A stretch of 43,730 nucleotides of DNA from UBA5614 sp034678545 (GCA_034678545.1 JAXDBS010000047.1:1-43730), one strand, 5' to 3'; shown: positions 8,418 to 16,621, numbered from the stretch's first letter. Translations and numbers: made by a program. Notes: a model not told the origin generated them from the letters alone.

Positions 8418-9242
8418 TTAACGGATTGAGAAAAGCAGTGAGTCTTTCTCCTGTTTGAGATACATGGAATTGCGTTTTTCCAGTTCGTCAAAATCTACTT
8501 GATGCCCATCGAAATCGGGTCCATCCACGCAGCAGAACTGAGTTTTTCCCCCCACTCTGACGCGGCAGCCCCCACACATGCCCGTCCCATCGATCATTAC
8601 CGGATTGAGACTGACCATAGTTGGCAACTTGGCTTTTCCCGTAATCTTGCAGACATTCTTCATCATGATAATAGGCCCGATGGCATAAATCAGTTTGATA
8701 TCACTGCGTTCCTGAATGTACTTATTCAGGGGATCGGTAACAAAGCCGCGCTGGCCGTAGCTGCCGTCATCTGTCACAATCACAAGTTCATCGCTGATCA
8801 GATCCATTTCATCCTGGAGGATCAACATATCTTTTTCGCGCGCCCCTATGATGCTGATCACGAAGTTACCGGCCTCCTTCATTGCCTTCACCACATGGTG
8901 GAGAATTGCAATGCCGGTTCCCCCGCCGATGGCGATGACCGTGCCCACCTTATCCACATGGGCCGGGCGTCCCAGGGGACCCACTAGATCACGTATGAAC
9001 TGACCTGTCTCCAAGGAACGCAAAAGGGCAGTTGTCTTCCCCACCACTTGATAGATGATGGTAATGCTGCCGCCGAATTTATCTACGTCTGCCACCGTTA
9101 TTGGGATGCGTTCCCCGGTTTCGTTCACGCGGAGGATTATGAATTGGCCCGCTTTGATCTTGGCGGCGATCTTGGGTGCGGCTATGTCGATGCGGACGAT
9201 TGTACCCTTGGCCATCTCCTGTTTGCGTATGATTTCAAACAT
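8418..9242 (-). CDS. nfnA: NfnA / SudB-like ferredoxin-NADP reductase subunit
   Basis: A 274-residue subunit of the ferredoxin-NADP reductase fold: an N-terminal FAD beta barrel (GQFIILRVN near 32-40), an NAD-binding IGGGTGIA at 105-112, and a C-terminal iron-sulfur loop with Cys223 and Cys226 in GTGMCGGCRVRV and Cys237/Cys238 in FCCVDGP, which holds a [2Fe-2S] cluster in Nfn proteins. It would carry the bifurcating partner FAD side reacting with NAD(H). It starts three bases after the zinc-ribbon gene and ends 15 bp before NfnB, so the three are surely one operon. Confidence 0.87.
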   Translation of the reverse strand: MFEIIRKQEMAKGTIVRIDIAAPKIAAKIKAGQFIILRVNETGERIPITVADVDKFGGSITIIYQVVGKTTALLRSLETGQFIRDLVGPLGRPAHVDKVGTVIAIGGGTGIAILHHVVKAMKEAGNFVISIIGAREKDMLILQDEMDLISDELVIVTDDGSYGQRGFVTDPLNKYIQERSDIKLIYAIGPIIMMKNVCKITGKAKLPTMVSLNPVMIDGTGMCGGCRVRVGGKTQFCCVDGPDFDGHQVDFDELEKRNSMYLKQEKDSLLFSIR

Positions 9243-9245
9243 GGT

Positions 9246-10118
9246 TTACCAGTCCTTGCTGTCTTCCAATATGATAGATTGAAGGTCCTCATCACTCAGA
9301 CCATGCCATGTGCAGCCTTTCTTGGAACAAATGTAAAAATCGATGATGCGATTCATAGCTGCTACTTGGATGCGGGCGATGTCAGATTTACAGACCGGGC
9401 ATTTCTTATCCGCAACAAACAATTTCTCATTGCAATGCGGACAACTTATGCTCTTAATCGGATGCTTTTCCGGTAACTTGACCGTTGATTTATGAGTGAA
9501 TACATTCAGGTAGGGGCTAAGCATCAGAAAGCCTTTTTCCCCCGATTCGCTTTCTACGCCCAGTCTGATCATCCTGTTCTCGATCAGGCTGTTGCGGCAA
9601 TGCGGGCAATAAGAGGATAGAAAGCTTCCTGACTTGATGATCTCCTTGTCATCATCGGCTTCAGTTATCACTTTGCTGACCGCAGGTTTTTCCTTCACGC
9701 CCGGATAAGGCACCTGACCATATGTGTAACGGTCATAAAAATAATTCAAAGCAGTGGAAAGATCCTCAAAAGCTACTGAGTGCTTCTTGCACCCGGCCCT
9801 CGAGCAGATTGTCACCTTGCCTCCATCTACCAAGTGAAAGGGTACAAGCGGAGCGTGGCAGGCATCGCATTTATCATCGCTGACAATCTCGCCATGACAG
9901 GCGGGACAATGGAATACGGCAATCTCGTTGGTCTTGATTTCTATATCGGTTAAATAGTTATAGCTTTCATAAATCGAACTTAACCAGATGATTCCCTTTT
10001 GATTGCCAATTGTGATTTCCAGCTTGATCCCCGGTTCATTATCCACTTTCTGATCGCGATCCATCAGTGAGGTTGAACATAAGGGGCATTTTACACGCAA
10101 CGAGATAATATTGAACAT
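9246..10118 (-). CDS. tandem eight-cysteine zinc-ribbon protein of the nfn operon
   Basis: A 290-residue soluble protein of unknown function. It is two copies of one module. Cysteines are 11, 14, 71, 74, 84, 87, 105, 110 in the first and 171, 174, 226, 229, 240, 243, 264, 269 in the second, a pattern CX2C, about 51-56 residues, CX2C, 9-10 residues, CX2C, 17-20 residues, CX4C. Copy two also has LSPYLNVF and GCTWHGL, nearly as in the N terminus of NfnB; copy one has lost these and is more diverged. No catalytic motif is seen. The pattern fits structural zinc or a rubredoxin-like iron site. As first gene of the nfnAB operon with a strong ribosome site (GAGGAGG), it probably assembles with or delivers electrons to NfnAB (inference). 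Confidence 0.75.
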   Translation of the reverse strand: MFNIISLRVKCPLCSTSLMDRDQKVDNEPGIKLEITIGNQKGIIWLSSIYESYNYLTDIEIKTNEIAVFHCPACHGEIVSDDKCDACHAPLVPFHLVDGGKVTICSRAGCKKHSVAFEDLSTALNYFYDRYTYGQVPYPGVKEKPAVSKVITEADDDKEIIKSGSFLSSYCPHCRNSLIENRMIRLGVESESGEKGFLMLSPYLNVFTHKSTVKLPEKHPIKSISCPHCNEKLFVADKKCPVCKSDIARIQVAAMNRIIDFYICSKKGCTWHGLSDEDLQSIILEDSKDW

Positions 10119-10194
10119 AACGGCCTCCTCTTTTTTGCAAATCTAAGTTCTAACCGTGCTGCCTTCTTGCATCAGCCTTCTAATCCTATATTGC

Positions 10195-10223
10195 ATTATC
10201 TTGGGAAAAATATTTCAAGTCAA
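10195..10223 (-). promoter_or_regulatory. sigma-70-type promoter of the zinc-ribbon-nfnAB operon
   Basis: On the - strand TTGACT (10218-10223) and GATAAT (10195-10200), each matching consensus at five of six positions, are separated by exactly 17 bp. Transcription would start near 10188, giving a leader of about 70 bases to the ATG at 10118. Confidence 0.6.
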
Positions 10224-10277
10224 GAAAAATATCACTGATCACCTGATTGGGCGGATAATTCCTTGTTCATCATTAAG

Positions 10278-10348
10278 TTGTCAATAGGATTATCGCCCTT
10301 CTAAACTTATATGCGGTCTGTTTACGTCAAATCAGGCTGAGATAAAAT
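10278..10348 (+). promoter_or_regulatory. candidate promoters for the rnf operon
   Basis: Two candidates are visible. One is TTGTCA at 10278-10283, 18 bp, TAAACT at 10302-10307. The other is TTTACG at 10321-10326, 16 bp, TAAAAT at 10343-10348, which would start transcription about 20 bases before the small ORF at 10376. Neither is a strong match, so both are tentative. Confidence 0.35.
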
Positions 10349-10375
10349 CTCTTCTCCAAAACTAAAGGAGTTCAG

Positions 10376-10408
10376 ATGTTTTTACTTGCCTTAAATACAT
10401 CTTCTTAA
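10376..10408 (+). CDS. possible ten-residue leader peptide before rnfC
   Basis: ATG followed by nine codons and TAA encodes MFLLALNTSS. It is preceded at the right distance (six bases) by AAAGGAG, a better ribosome site than rnfC itself has, and sits about 20 bases after a candidate promoter. It ends 78 bp before rnfC. It may be a regulatory leader ORF; no obvious attenuator hairpin or codon run explains how it would act, and it may be chance. Confidence 0.3.
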   Translation: MFLLALNTSS

Positions 10409-10486
10409 ATAATGGGGCTTAATTTTCAAAGATACCAAGCTGGAGCGCAGGCTTTAATGAAACCGCTCTGGCAGATGGGAGTGTGA

Positions 10487-11812
10487 ATGAAGCTTAAAAC
10501 CTTTTCCGGGGGAGTTCACCCCCACGGCTGTAAGCATTTTTCCAAAGATTCACCCATCCGGGAGCTGCCTTTGCCGGAAAAGGTGATCATTCAAATGTCT
10601 CAGCATATCGGGGCACCTTCCAATCCTGTGGTCAAGGTGGGCGATGAGGTAAAGGCAGGCCAGATCATAGCTGAGGCAGACGGTTTCGTATCTATCCCTC
10701 AGCACAGTTCGATCAGCGGCAAGGTTGCCAAAATCGATGTTTTCCCCCATCCTTGCGGATCGAGTTCCCTGGCCATCGAGATCGCCAGCGACGGTAAAGA
10801 CGATTGGGTTGAGCTCACCGATACACCGGACTTTTTATCACTTTCTCCGGAGGAAATGAAGCAAAGGGTCAAAGACGCCGGGATCTGCGGCATGGGCGGA
10901 GCAGGCTTCCCGACCTTTGTCAAGCTTTCACCTCCTGCCGACAAACCGATTGACACCGTCATCCTCAACGGTGTGGAATGCGAACCCTACCTGACTTCCG
11001 ACTATCGCCTCATGCTCGAGCGCCCCCAGGATATCATCAGCGGCCTCCGTTCCATCATGAAGATCCTGGGAGCAAAAAACGGATTCATAGGTATCGAAGC
11101 CAACAAACCTGATGTGATCAAATTGATGTCAGGATTGGTCAAGGGGGAACCTGATATCAGGATTGTTGGTTTGAAATTGCGTTATCCGCAAGGTGCTGAA
11201 AAACAGCTCATTTTTGCCGCTACCCAACGCCGCGTGCCTAACCGGGGTGGACTGCCCATGGCAGTGAAAGTAGTTGTCCAGAACGTGGGCACCGCAGTTG
11301 CCGTATACGAAGCGGTAAGATATAAGAAGCCGCTGGTGGATCGTGTGATCGCCATCACCGGCTCGGTAGTGAAAGAGCCTGGTAATCTCAAGGCCCGGAT
11401 CGGGACACCGTTTTCCGTATTGGTGGAAGCTTGTCGTGGAACCAACGGACCGATCGGCAAGATAATCTCCGGCGGCCCCATGATGGGCTTTGCCATTCCC
11501 ACCTTGGATGCTCCCTTGGCCAAAGGAAGTTCCGGTCTCATTCTCTTCAGTCCCAAAGAGGCTCATTTTACGGAAGAATACACCTGCCTGCGCTGCGGAC
11601 GCTGCGTGGACGTCTGCCCCATGAACCTTTTCCCCAGCCTGATGGCGCAGGCCGTAAAAAGCGGTGACATCAGCTATGCGGACAAAGCCGGCTTGACTGA
11701 TTGCATGAAATGCGGCAGTTGCGCCTATGTCTGCCCTGCCCATATCAGGCTCGTGCAGTGGATAGACACCGGCAAGTTAAAGCTGGCCGAGTTGCAGAGA
11801 AGCGCCAAGTAA
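10487..11812 (+). CDS. rnfC: Rnf complex subunit RnfC
   Basis: A 441-residue peripheral subunit that binds NADH and FMN and passes electrons between NAD and the membrane complex. The N terminus FSGGVHPHGCK is typical, CGMGGAGFPTFVK near residues 139-150 is the flavin/NAD-binding signature, and two [4Fe-4S] sites are at Cys367, 370, 373, 377 and Cys406, 409, 412, 416. Length is normal for the shorter RnfC type without the long C-terminal tail of enterobacteria. First gene of rnfCDGEAB; GGGAG lies shortly before the ATG. Confidence 0.95.
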   Translation: MKLKTFSGGVHPHGCKHFSKDSPIRELPLPEKVIIQMSQHIGAPSNPVVKVGDEVKAGQIIAEADGFVSIPQHSSISGKVAKIDVFPHPCGSSSLAIEIASDGKDDWVELTDTPDFLSLSPEEMKQRVKDAGICGMGGAGFPTFVKLSPPADKPIDTVILNGVECEPYLTSDYRLMLERPQDIISGLRSIMKILGAKNGFIGIEANKPDVIKLMSGLVKGEPDIRIVGLKLRYPQGAEKQLIFAATQRRVPNRGGLPMAVKVVVQNVGTAVAVYEAVRYKKPLVDRVIAITGSVVKEPGNLKARIGTPFSVLVEACRGTNGPIGKIISGGPMMGFAIPTLDAPLAKGSSGLILFSPKEAHFTEEYTCLRCGRCVDVCPMNLFPSLMAQAVKSGDISYADKAGLTDCMKCGSCAYVCPAHIRLVQWIDTGKLKLAELQRSAK

Positions 11813-11824
11813 GGAGTGTGCAGA

Positions 11825-12922
11825 ATGGAAAAGAAAATCGTTACACCAGCCCCCCACGTGCATGACAGGACATCAGTGCCGTGGGTGATGTGGCAGGTTA
11901 TCATAGCTCTGATCCCTGCGCTGATCGCGGCTGTTTATCTATTTGGCCTGAATGCCCTGCTGCTGACTCTTTACGGTGCTTTGGCCGCCGTTGTGACAGA
12001 AGCCATCATTCAGAAGTTCAGAAAAGTCCCTGTCACAATCGCTGATGGCAGTGCCTTGCTGACCGGCATGCTGGTCTCCTTCAACCTTAATGCCGGATCG
12101 CCCTGGTGGCTGCCTGTTATGGGTTCTGTCTTCGCCATTGCGATCGGCAAGCAGATTTTCGGCGGGCTCGGCCACAATCCCTTTAATCCGGCTTTACTGG
12201 GCCGCGCTTTTCTGCTTGCTTCCTGGCCTACGCTGATGACCTCCAATTGGATTAAAACCGGTTTCGGTTCTGTTAACGGGCTTGACCCCTCTCTCATAAG
12301 CACAAGCCTGAACTCGATCGCCCCCAAGGCCTACACGCTTGTCACCCAGGCCACTCCCCTAAACGTGATCAAAACCCTGCGCGATACGACCTTCATCAAT
12401 TCCATGCCTGCGGATACACTGCAGAACATCCCCAACACTATCTATCAGCAGCTTTGCAGCATCGGAACCATCAAGAGCATGTTCTGGGGCAATATCGGCG
12501 GCTGCCTGGGTGAGGTTTCCGTTTTTGCCCTGTTATTGGGGGCGGCTTATCTCATCTATAGAAATGTCATCGAATGGCGCATTCCGTTCTTTTACATTGC
12601 CACTGTCTTTGTCCTGAGCGCGCTGTTCGGCGGCGTGAAAGGGATGGATTCCAATCTGATGCTGCCGTTTGTCTCGATTTTCTCGGGCGGGCTGATGCTG
12701 GGGGCCTTCTTTATGGCGACCGACTATACTACCAGCCCGATCACCAAGACTGGCAGGATCATTTTTGCCCTGGGCTGCGGACTCTTTACGGTGGTGATCA
12801 GGACCTGGGGCGGATTTCCGGAAGGCGTATGTTATTCCATCCTGATCATGAATGCCTTCACGCCTCTGATCGACCGCTACACGATTCCAAAACCTTTCGG
12901 GGAGGTGAAAAAACATGCTTAA
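11825..12922 (+). CDS. rnfD: Rnf complex subunit RnfD
   Basis: A 365-residue multi-pass membrane subunit of the ion-translocating ferredoxin:NAD oxidoreductase. The stretch GHNPFNPALLGRAFLL and TDYTTSPIT are typical; the latter is the region that carries covalently bound FMN through a threonine in RnfD. The ATG at 11825 follows GGAG at 11813-11816 by eight bases; a GTG three codons earlier overlaps that site and is not used in my view. It starts 12 bases after rnfC ends and overlaps rnfG by eight. Confidence 0.94.
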   Translation: MEKKIVTPAPHVHDRTSVPWVMWQVIIALIPALIAAVYLFGLNALLLTLYGALAAVVTEAIIQKFRKVPVTIADGSALLTGMLVSFNLNAGSPWWLPVMGSVFAIAIGKQIFGGLGHNPFNPALLGRAFLLASWPTLMTSNWIKTGFGSVNGLDPSLISTSLNSIAPKAYTLVTQATPLNVIKTLRDTTFINSMPADTLQNIPNTIYQQLCSIGTIKSMFWGNIGGCLGEVSVFALLLGAAYLIYRNVIEWRIPFFYIATVFVLSALFGGVKGMDSNLMLPFVSIFSGGLMLGAFFMATDYTTSPITKTGRIIFALGCGLFTVVIRTWGGFPEGVCYSILIMNAFTPLIDRYTIPKPFGEVKKHA

Positions 12923-13481
12923 GGATATCCTGAGACTGGGGCTCATCCTTTTCGCCATCAGCGCCATTGCCACAGCTTTGCTGGCCTGGGTGAACAGCGT
13001 GACTCTGCCCCGGATCAACATTCAGAAAGAGAAAGATGCTGAATTGACCCGCCAGCAACTGATGCCCTCCGCTAAAACTTTCGAGGAAAAGATAGCTGCT
13101 GCCGATACGAATCTGGTCTATTACATCGCCAAAGACGATAAAAACGAGATTCTGGGATACACTATCGTAGCACAGGGGCGCGGATACAGCAGCACTGTCA
13201 AGACAATGATCGCGCTGGACAGGGAATTCAAGATCATGGACCTGAAAGTATTTGAACAAGCTGAGACTCCGGGACTGGGCACTCACTGCCAGGACAAGGA
13301 TTTCCCCGCCAAATTCAAAGGCAGGGAAGCAGAAGGCCTGATGGTTGACAAGGATGGAGGCCAGGTGCAATCCATAACGGGAGCCACTATCACAACCCGC
13401 GCTATCACAAATTCAGTGCGCGATACGATCCTGAAAGTCAAAGCAGACATTGCCGGCAAGGACGAGGCAGGTAAGCAATGA
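12915..13481 (+). CDS. rnfG: Rnf complex subunit RnfG
   Basis: A 188-residue subunit with one N-terminal membrane helix (about residues 7-27) and an extracytoplasmic flavin domain. SITGATITTRA carries the covalent-FMN motif; Thr158 is the expected attachment residue. It overlaps rnfD at its start and rnfE at its end (ATGA), so translation is coupled. Confidence 0.94.
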   Translation: MLKDILRLGLILFAISAIATALLAWVNSVTLPRINIQKEKDAELTRQQLMPSAKTFEEKIAAADTNLVYYIAKDDKNEILGYTIVAQGRGYSSTVKTMIALDREFKIMDLKVFEQAETPGLGTHCQDKDFPAKFKGREAEGLMVDKDGGQVQSITGATITTRAITNSVRDTILKVKADIAGKDEAGKQ

Positions 13482-14104
13482 GATTTATACAGGAACTGCT
13501 CAAAGGCCTGATCAAGGAAAATCCTATCTTTGTCATTGTACTCGGCATGTGCCCCACTCTGGCCACTTCCACCGCCGTCAACAACGCCGTCGGGATGGGA
13601 TTGGCAGCTACCTTCGTCCTGGTATGCTCAAACATCATGATCGCCGTTGTGAAAGGCATCACCCCTGACAAGATCAGGATCCCGATCTTCATCGTGGTCA
13701 TCGCCACTTTCGTATCCATCGTGGACATGTCCATGGCGGCCTTCGTGCCCGCCCTCAGCAAATCGTTGGGTATCTTCATACCGCTGATTGTGGTGAATTG
13801 CATAATCCTCGGCCGCGCCGAGGCTTTCGCCAGCAAGAACAATGTCCTGAACTCCTTGGCGGACGGCATCGGAATGGGCCTGGGCTTTACGATCTCGCTG
13901 ACTGTGGTGGCCACCATCCGCGAGATCCTGGGCGCGGGAACCTGGGGCGCCGGCAAATGGCTGAGTTGGGAATGGGACGGCATCCGGGTCATGCCCCAAA
14001 GCTATGATCCCATGCTGATCGCCATTCTGGCGCCGGGAGCCTTCATAACCCTGGGCTTGCTGATGGGCCTCATGAACAAAATGATGAAGAGGACGGAGGG
14101 CTGA
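13478..14104 (+). CDS. rnfE: Rnf complex subunit RnfE
   Basis: A 208-residue, six-helix membrane subunit of the RnfA/RnfE (NqrD/NqrE) pair. The opening KENPIFVIVLGMCPTLA and the second-half block IPLIVVNCIILGRAEAFA are characteristic, the cysteine in each half-repeat being part of the membrane iron-sulfur site between RnfA and RnfE. Starts in a four-base overlap with rnfG. Confidence 0.95.
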   Translation: MRFIQELLKGLIKENPIFVIVLGMCPTLATSTAVNNAVGMGLAATFVLVCSNIMIAVVKGITPDKIRIPIFIVVIATFVSIVDMSMAAFVPALSKSLGIFIPLIVVNCIILGRAEAFASKNNVLNSLADGIGMGLGFTISLTVVATIREILGAGTWGAGKWLSWEWDGIRVMPQSYDPMLIAILAPGAFITLGLLMGLMNKMMKRTEG

Positions 14105-14105
14105 A

Positions 14106-14711
14106 ATGAACCTGTTCGCAAAAATCTTCTTCCTGGCGCTGTCCGCGCTGTTTATCCAGAATTTCGTGCTTTCCCGTTTCCTCGGCCTTTGTCCCTATCT
14201 GGGAGTGTCCAAGAAGATCAGCTCCGCTTTCGGGATGGGCATGGCCGTGATCTTCGTCATGACCATGGCGGGCGCTTTCTGCTTTCTGGTTGATGCCTAC
14301 CTGCTGGTTCCCTACCAGTTGCAGTATTTGCGCACCATCGCTTTCATCCTTACGATCGCTGCTTTGGTCCAGTTTGTGGAAATGGTCATCCTTAAGAATT
14401 CGCCCGCCCTCTATAAAGCCCTGGGTGTATATTTACCATTGATCACTACAAATTGCGCCGTGCTTGGCGTGGTACTGCTCAATACCACCCAATCCTGGCC
14501 TGACGGCAGTGCATACAGTTTTTTGGACGCAACTCTGAACGGTTTCTTCTCCGGGGTTGGATTCACATTTGTGCTGCTCCTGATGGCCGGGATCCGAGAA
14601 CGCCTGGAGAGCGCTGAGATCCCCGACTGCATGAAAGGCATGCCGATCGGCCTCATCCTTGCAGGCTGCATGGCTCTGGCTTTCTGGGGCTTCATGGGAT
14701 TCAAGATGTAG
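14106..14711 (+). CDS. rnfA: Rnf complex subunit RnfA
   Basis: A 201-residue, six-helix membrane protein homologous to RnfE. LFIQNFVLSRFLGLCPYLGVS and YLPLITTNCAVLGV are family signatures and supply the two cysteines of the intramembrane cluster. It begins one base after the rnfE stop. Confidence 0.95.
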   Translation: MNLFAKIFFLALSALFIQNFVLSRFLGLCPYLGVSKKISSAFGMGMAVIFVMTMAGAFCFLVDAYLLVPYQLQYLRTIAFILTIAALVQFVEMVILKNSPALYKALGVYLPLITTNCAVLGVVLLNTTQSWPDGSAYSFLDATLNGFFSGVGFTFVLLLMAGIRERLESAEIPDCMKGMPIGLILAGCMALAFWGFMGFKM

Positions 14712-14723
14712 GGGGAGCTGATC

Positions 14724-15743
14724 ATGACAGGATTAGTAATTCTTGCGGTCAAAGCATCGGTCATCACCGTCCCGGTCATCATTATAGGTGGATTGGGATT
14801 GGCGTTTGGAGCCGTTCTGGCTGTGGCGGCCCGTTTCTTTCACGTTGACATAGATCCGCGCGTGGAGCAGATCATAGCCGCCCTCCCCGGCGCGAATTGC
14901 GGAGCCTGCGGTATGCCAGGCTGCGCCGGATATGCCGATGCCATCGTGCACCAAAATGCCGACATCAACAAATGCGCCCCTGGCGGCGCGGCAGCCATGT
15001 CTCACATAGCTTCCATCATGGGCAGGGATACTGTCGCCTCCACCAAGAGCATTGCTGTCTTCCACTGCTCCAGCGGCGGTTACAAAAACACCAACTGGAG
15101 ATATAACTACGAAGGCATTGAAAGCTGCCGCTATGCTGTTAACATAGCCGACGGGCCAAACTCCTGCCGTTGGGGATGCATGGGCTTTAATGACTGCGTG
15201 AGAGCTTGTAAGTTTGATGCCCTGTCGGTTGATGCATTTGGCATGCGGTGCGTGGATCCTGAAAAATGCACGGGCTGCGGCGCCTGCGTCAAGGCCTGCC
15301 CGCGCAAGATACCAATTCTAGTCCCTGAGAAGCATGATGTCTTCGTGCGCTGCTCCTCCAAGGACAAGGGCGTGACTGCCAAAGTGCTGTGCGGCAGCGG
15401 ACACTCCTGTATCGGTTGCGGGCTTTGCGCCAAGAAATGCCCCACCGGCGCCATCACAGTATCATCCAACCTGGCCCGCATCGATTATACCAAGTGCATC
15501 AACTGCGGACAGTGCGCAACGGTCTGCCCCACCAAGGCCATCGAGGATCTCAAAGCGGGCAAACGCAAGAAGGCGCATATCATTCCCGAAGGCTGCATCG
15601 GCTGCCAGATCTGTGCCAAGAATTGCCCCGTCAAAGCGATCACCGGAGAACTCAAACAGGTGCATGTGGTGAACCGGGAGATCTGCATCGGCTGCGGACT
15701 CTGCGCCGAAAAGTGTCCCAAGAAAACCATAGAAATGGTTTGA
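14724..15743 (+). CDS. rnfB: Rnf complex subunit RnfB, long polyferredoxin form
   Basis: A 339-residue subunit that takes electrons from ferredoxin. It has an N-terminal membrane helix (about 12-35), the RnfB [4Fe-4S] domain starting at Cys59 (CGACGMPGC), and then a run of ferredoxin motifs: CTGCGACVKACP, CIGCGLCAKKCP, CINCGQCATVCP, CIGCQICAKNCP and CIGCGLCAEKCP, plus a partner CVRAC half-site. That is about twice the length of the enterobacterial RnfB and implies six or more clusters, as in the long RnfB of Acetobacterium-like anaerobes. Last gene of the rnf operon. Confidence 0.94.
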   Translation: MTGLVILAVKASVITVPVIIIGGLGLAFGAVLAVAARFFHVDIDPRVEQIIAALPGANCGACGMPGCAGYADAIVHQNADINKCAPGGAAAMSHIASIMGRDTVASTKSIAVFHCSSGGYKNTNWRYNYEGIESCRYAVNIADGPNSCRWGCMGFNDCVRACKFDALSVDAFGMRCVDPEKCTGCGACVKACPRKIPILVPEKHDVFVRCSSKDKGVTAKVLCGSGHSCIGCGLCAKKCPTGAITVSSNLARIDYTKCINCGQCATVCPTKAIEDLKAGKRKKAHIIPEGCIGCQICAKNCPVKAITGELKQVHVVNREICIGCGLCAEKCPKKTIEMV

Positions 15744-15766
15744 GCATCATCTAGCAATACGCGCAA

Positions 15767-15792
15767 CAGGCTGCTTCCGGCGAAGCAGCCTG
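15767..15792 (+). terminator. hairpin after rnfB
   Basis: A perfect 11-bp stem, CAGGCTGCTTC (15767-15777) and GAAGCAGCCTG (15782-15792), with a CGGC loop. Only a weak T stretch (TTTT ten bases later) follows, so it may be a terminator with poor T tract or an mRNA-stabilising hairpin. Confidence 0.65.
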
Positions 15793-15855
15793 TGAACTCG
15801 TTTTGATGTACATGAACCCGTGCATGATAAAATTCCGACAGCGGAGGTATTTACA

Positions 15856-16347
15856 TTGAAACTGCACACACGGTGTATTAGACTTGTTATTCTGGCGATC
15901 TTACTTCTGGTCGCTTTATCAGCCTGCGATTCAGATAAGCAGGTACCGGCCCCGCCTGACATGGAAGGCATCTGGGCCGGCCTGGGTTACGTTCAGCTTT
16001 CCAACCAATATCTGAACCAGAGACAGGTCTCCGTCATGCTGGATATTGATTCGCTGGGCGTGGTCTACGGCGCGATCGGGGACGCCTACTTTCAGAAAGT
16101 GCGGCTGCGCGGACCCAACTGGCTCTCCAGGCTGTTCGGCAATAAGAAATACTTCGTTACCGTCAGCCTGCAGGACCCGATCGTCAAGTACGAAAACTTC
16201 CGGCGGCCCGGAGGCACCCTGACCATTGAAAAAGCCAAGAATAAAGAACTGCTCTGCACCTTCACTTCCACCGGCTCAGAAACGGATAAAGCCAATCCCG
16301 TCCTTGTCGTGACCGATATCAAGTGCTCCTTGAAAATCACTAGATAG
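15856..16347 (+). CDS. lipoprotein of unknown function
   Basis: A 163-residue secreted lipoprotein: KLHTRCIRL, then a hydrophobic stretch ending in the lipobox LSAC, so the mature protein begins at a lipid-modified Cys near residue 24. I place the start at the TTG 15856 because GGAGG (15843-15847) is eight bases before it and the signal peptide then has the right length; an in-frame ATG 12 codons upstream has no ribosome site. The mature part is a beta-rich domain (MEGIWAGLGYVQLS, VSVMLDIDSLGVVYG) resembling small proteins that report solute-dependent binding, but I recognise no family. Separated from rnfB by a hairpin, so probably its own unit. Confidence 0.72.
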   Translation: MKLHTRCIRLVILAILLLVALSACDSDKQVPAPPDMEGIWAGLGYVQLSNQYLNQRQVSVMLDIDSLGVVYGAIGDAYFQKVRLRGPNWLSRLFGNKKYFVTVSLQDPIVKYENFRRPGGTLTIEKAKNKELLCTFTSTGSETDKANPVLVVTDIKCSLKITR

Positions 16348-16497
16348 AAAAATCTTTACAGTAAACTTAAGCATCCATAGACTTCAGCTTTCTATCTTCC
16401 ACAGATTAGATTACTATTGTAAAATACCGGATTGTTGACCTATACCGGCTCTGCCGTATTAATAATCCATTCTGTTCTGTATAAGAAAATCACCCTG

Positions 16498-16566
16498 CTT
16501 GCATTACTTACCCAATACGGATAAAGTCCGTAATGGGTCCGTAATGGGTCCGTAGTGCAAGCAAGG
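16498..16566. repeat. 11-bp tandem repeat inside an imperfect long hairpin
   Basis: TCCGTAATGGG occurs at 16527-16537 and 16538-16548 and begins again at 16549. An imperfect inverted copy (CCCAATACGGA) lies just upstream, and the outer arms CTTGCATTAC and GTAGTGCAAG also pair with one mismatch, so the whole could fold as one hairpin with alternative registers. Confidence 0.7.
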
Positions 16567-16621
16567 GAAAAAGTGCTATTTAAAATTTTGTAATAAGAGA
16601 TAAAGAGAGGAAGTTCCGGAG

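Larger units (their letters stand above)
10119..10486. other. divergent intergenic region between nfn and rnf operons
   Basis: This 368-bp gap drives two energy operons in opposite directions. It holds the nfn promoter (10195-10223), at least one rnf-side promoter candidate and a very short ORF with its own ribosome site. I see no recognisable riboswitch, though GAGCG at 10443-10447 and CGCTC at 10464-10468 could form a small hairpin just before the rnfC ribosome site. Confidence 0.6.

Noticed and set aside
10430..10486. Riboswitch before rnfC
   Set aside because: No FMN, c-di-GMP or other riboswitch core could be recognised; only a 5-bp stem is visible.
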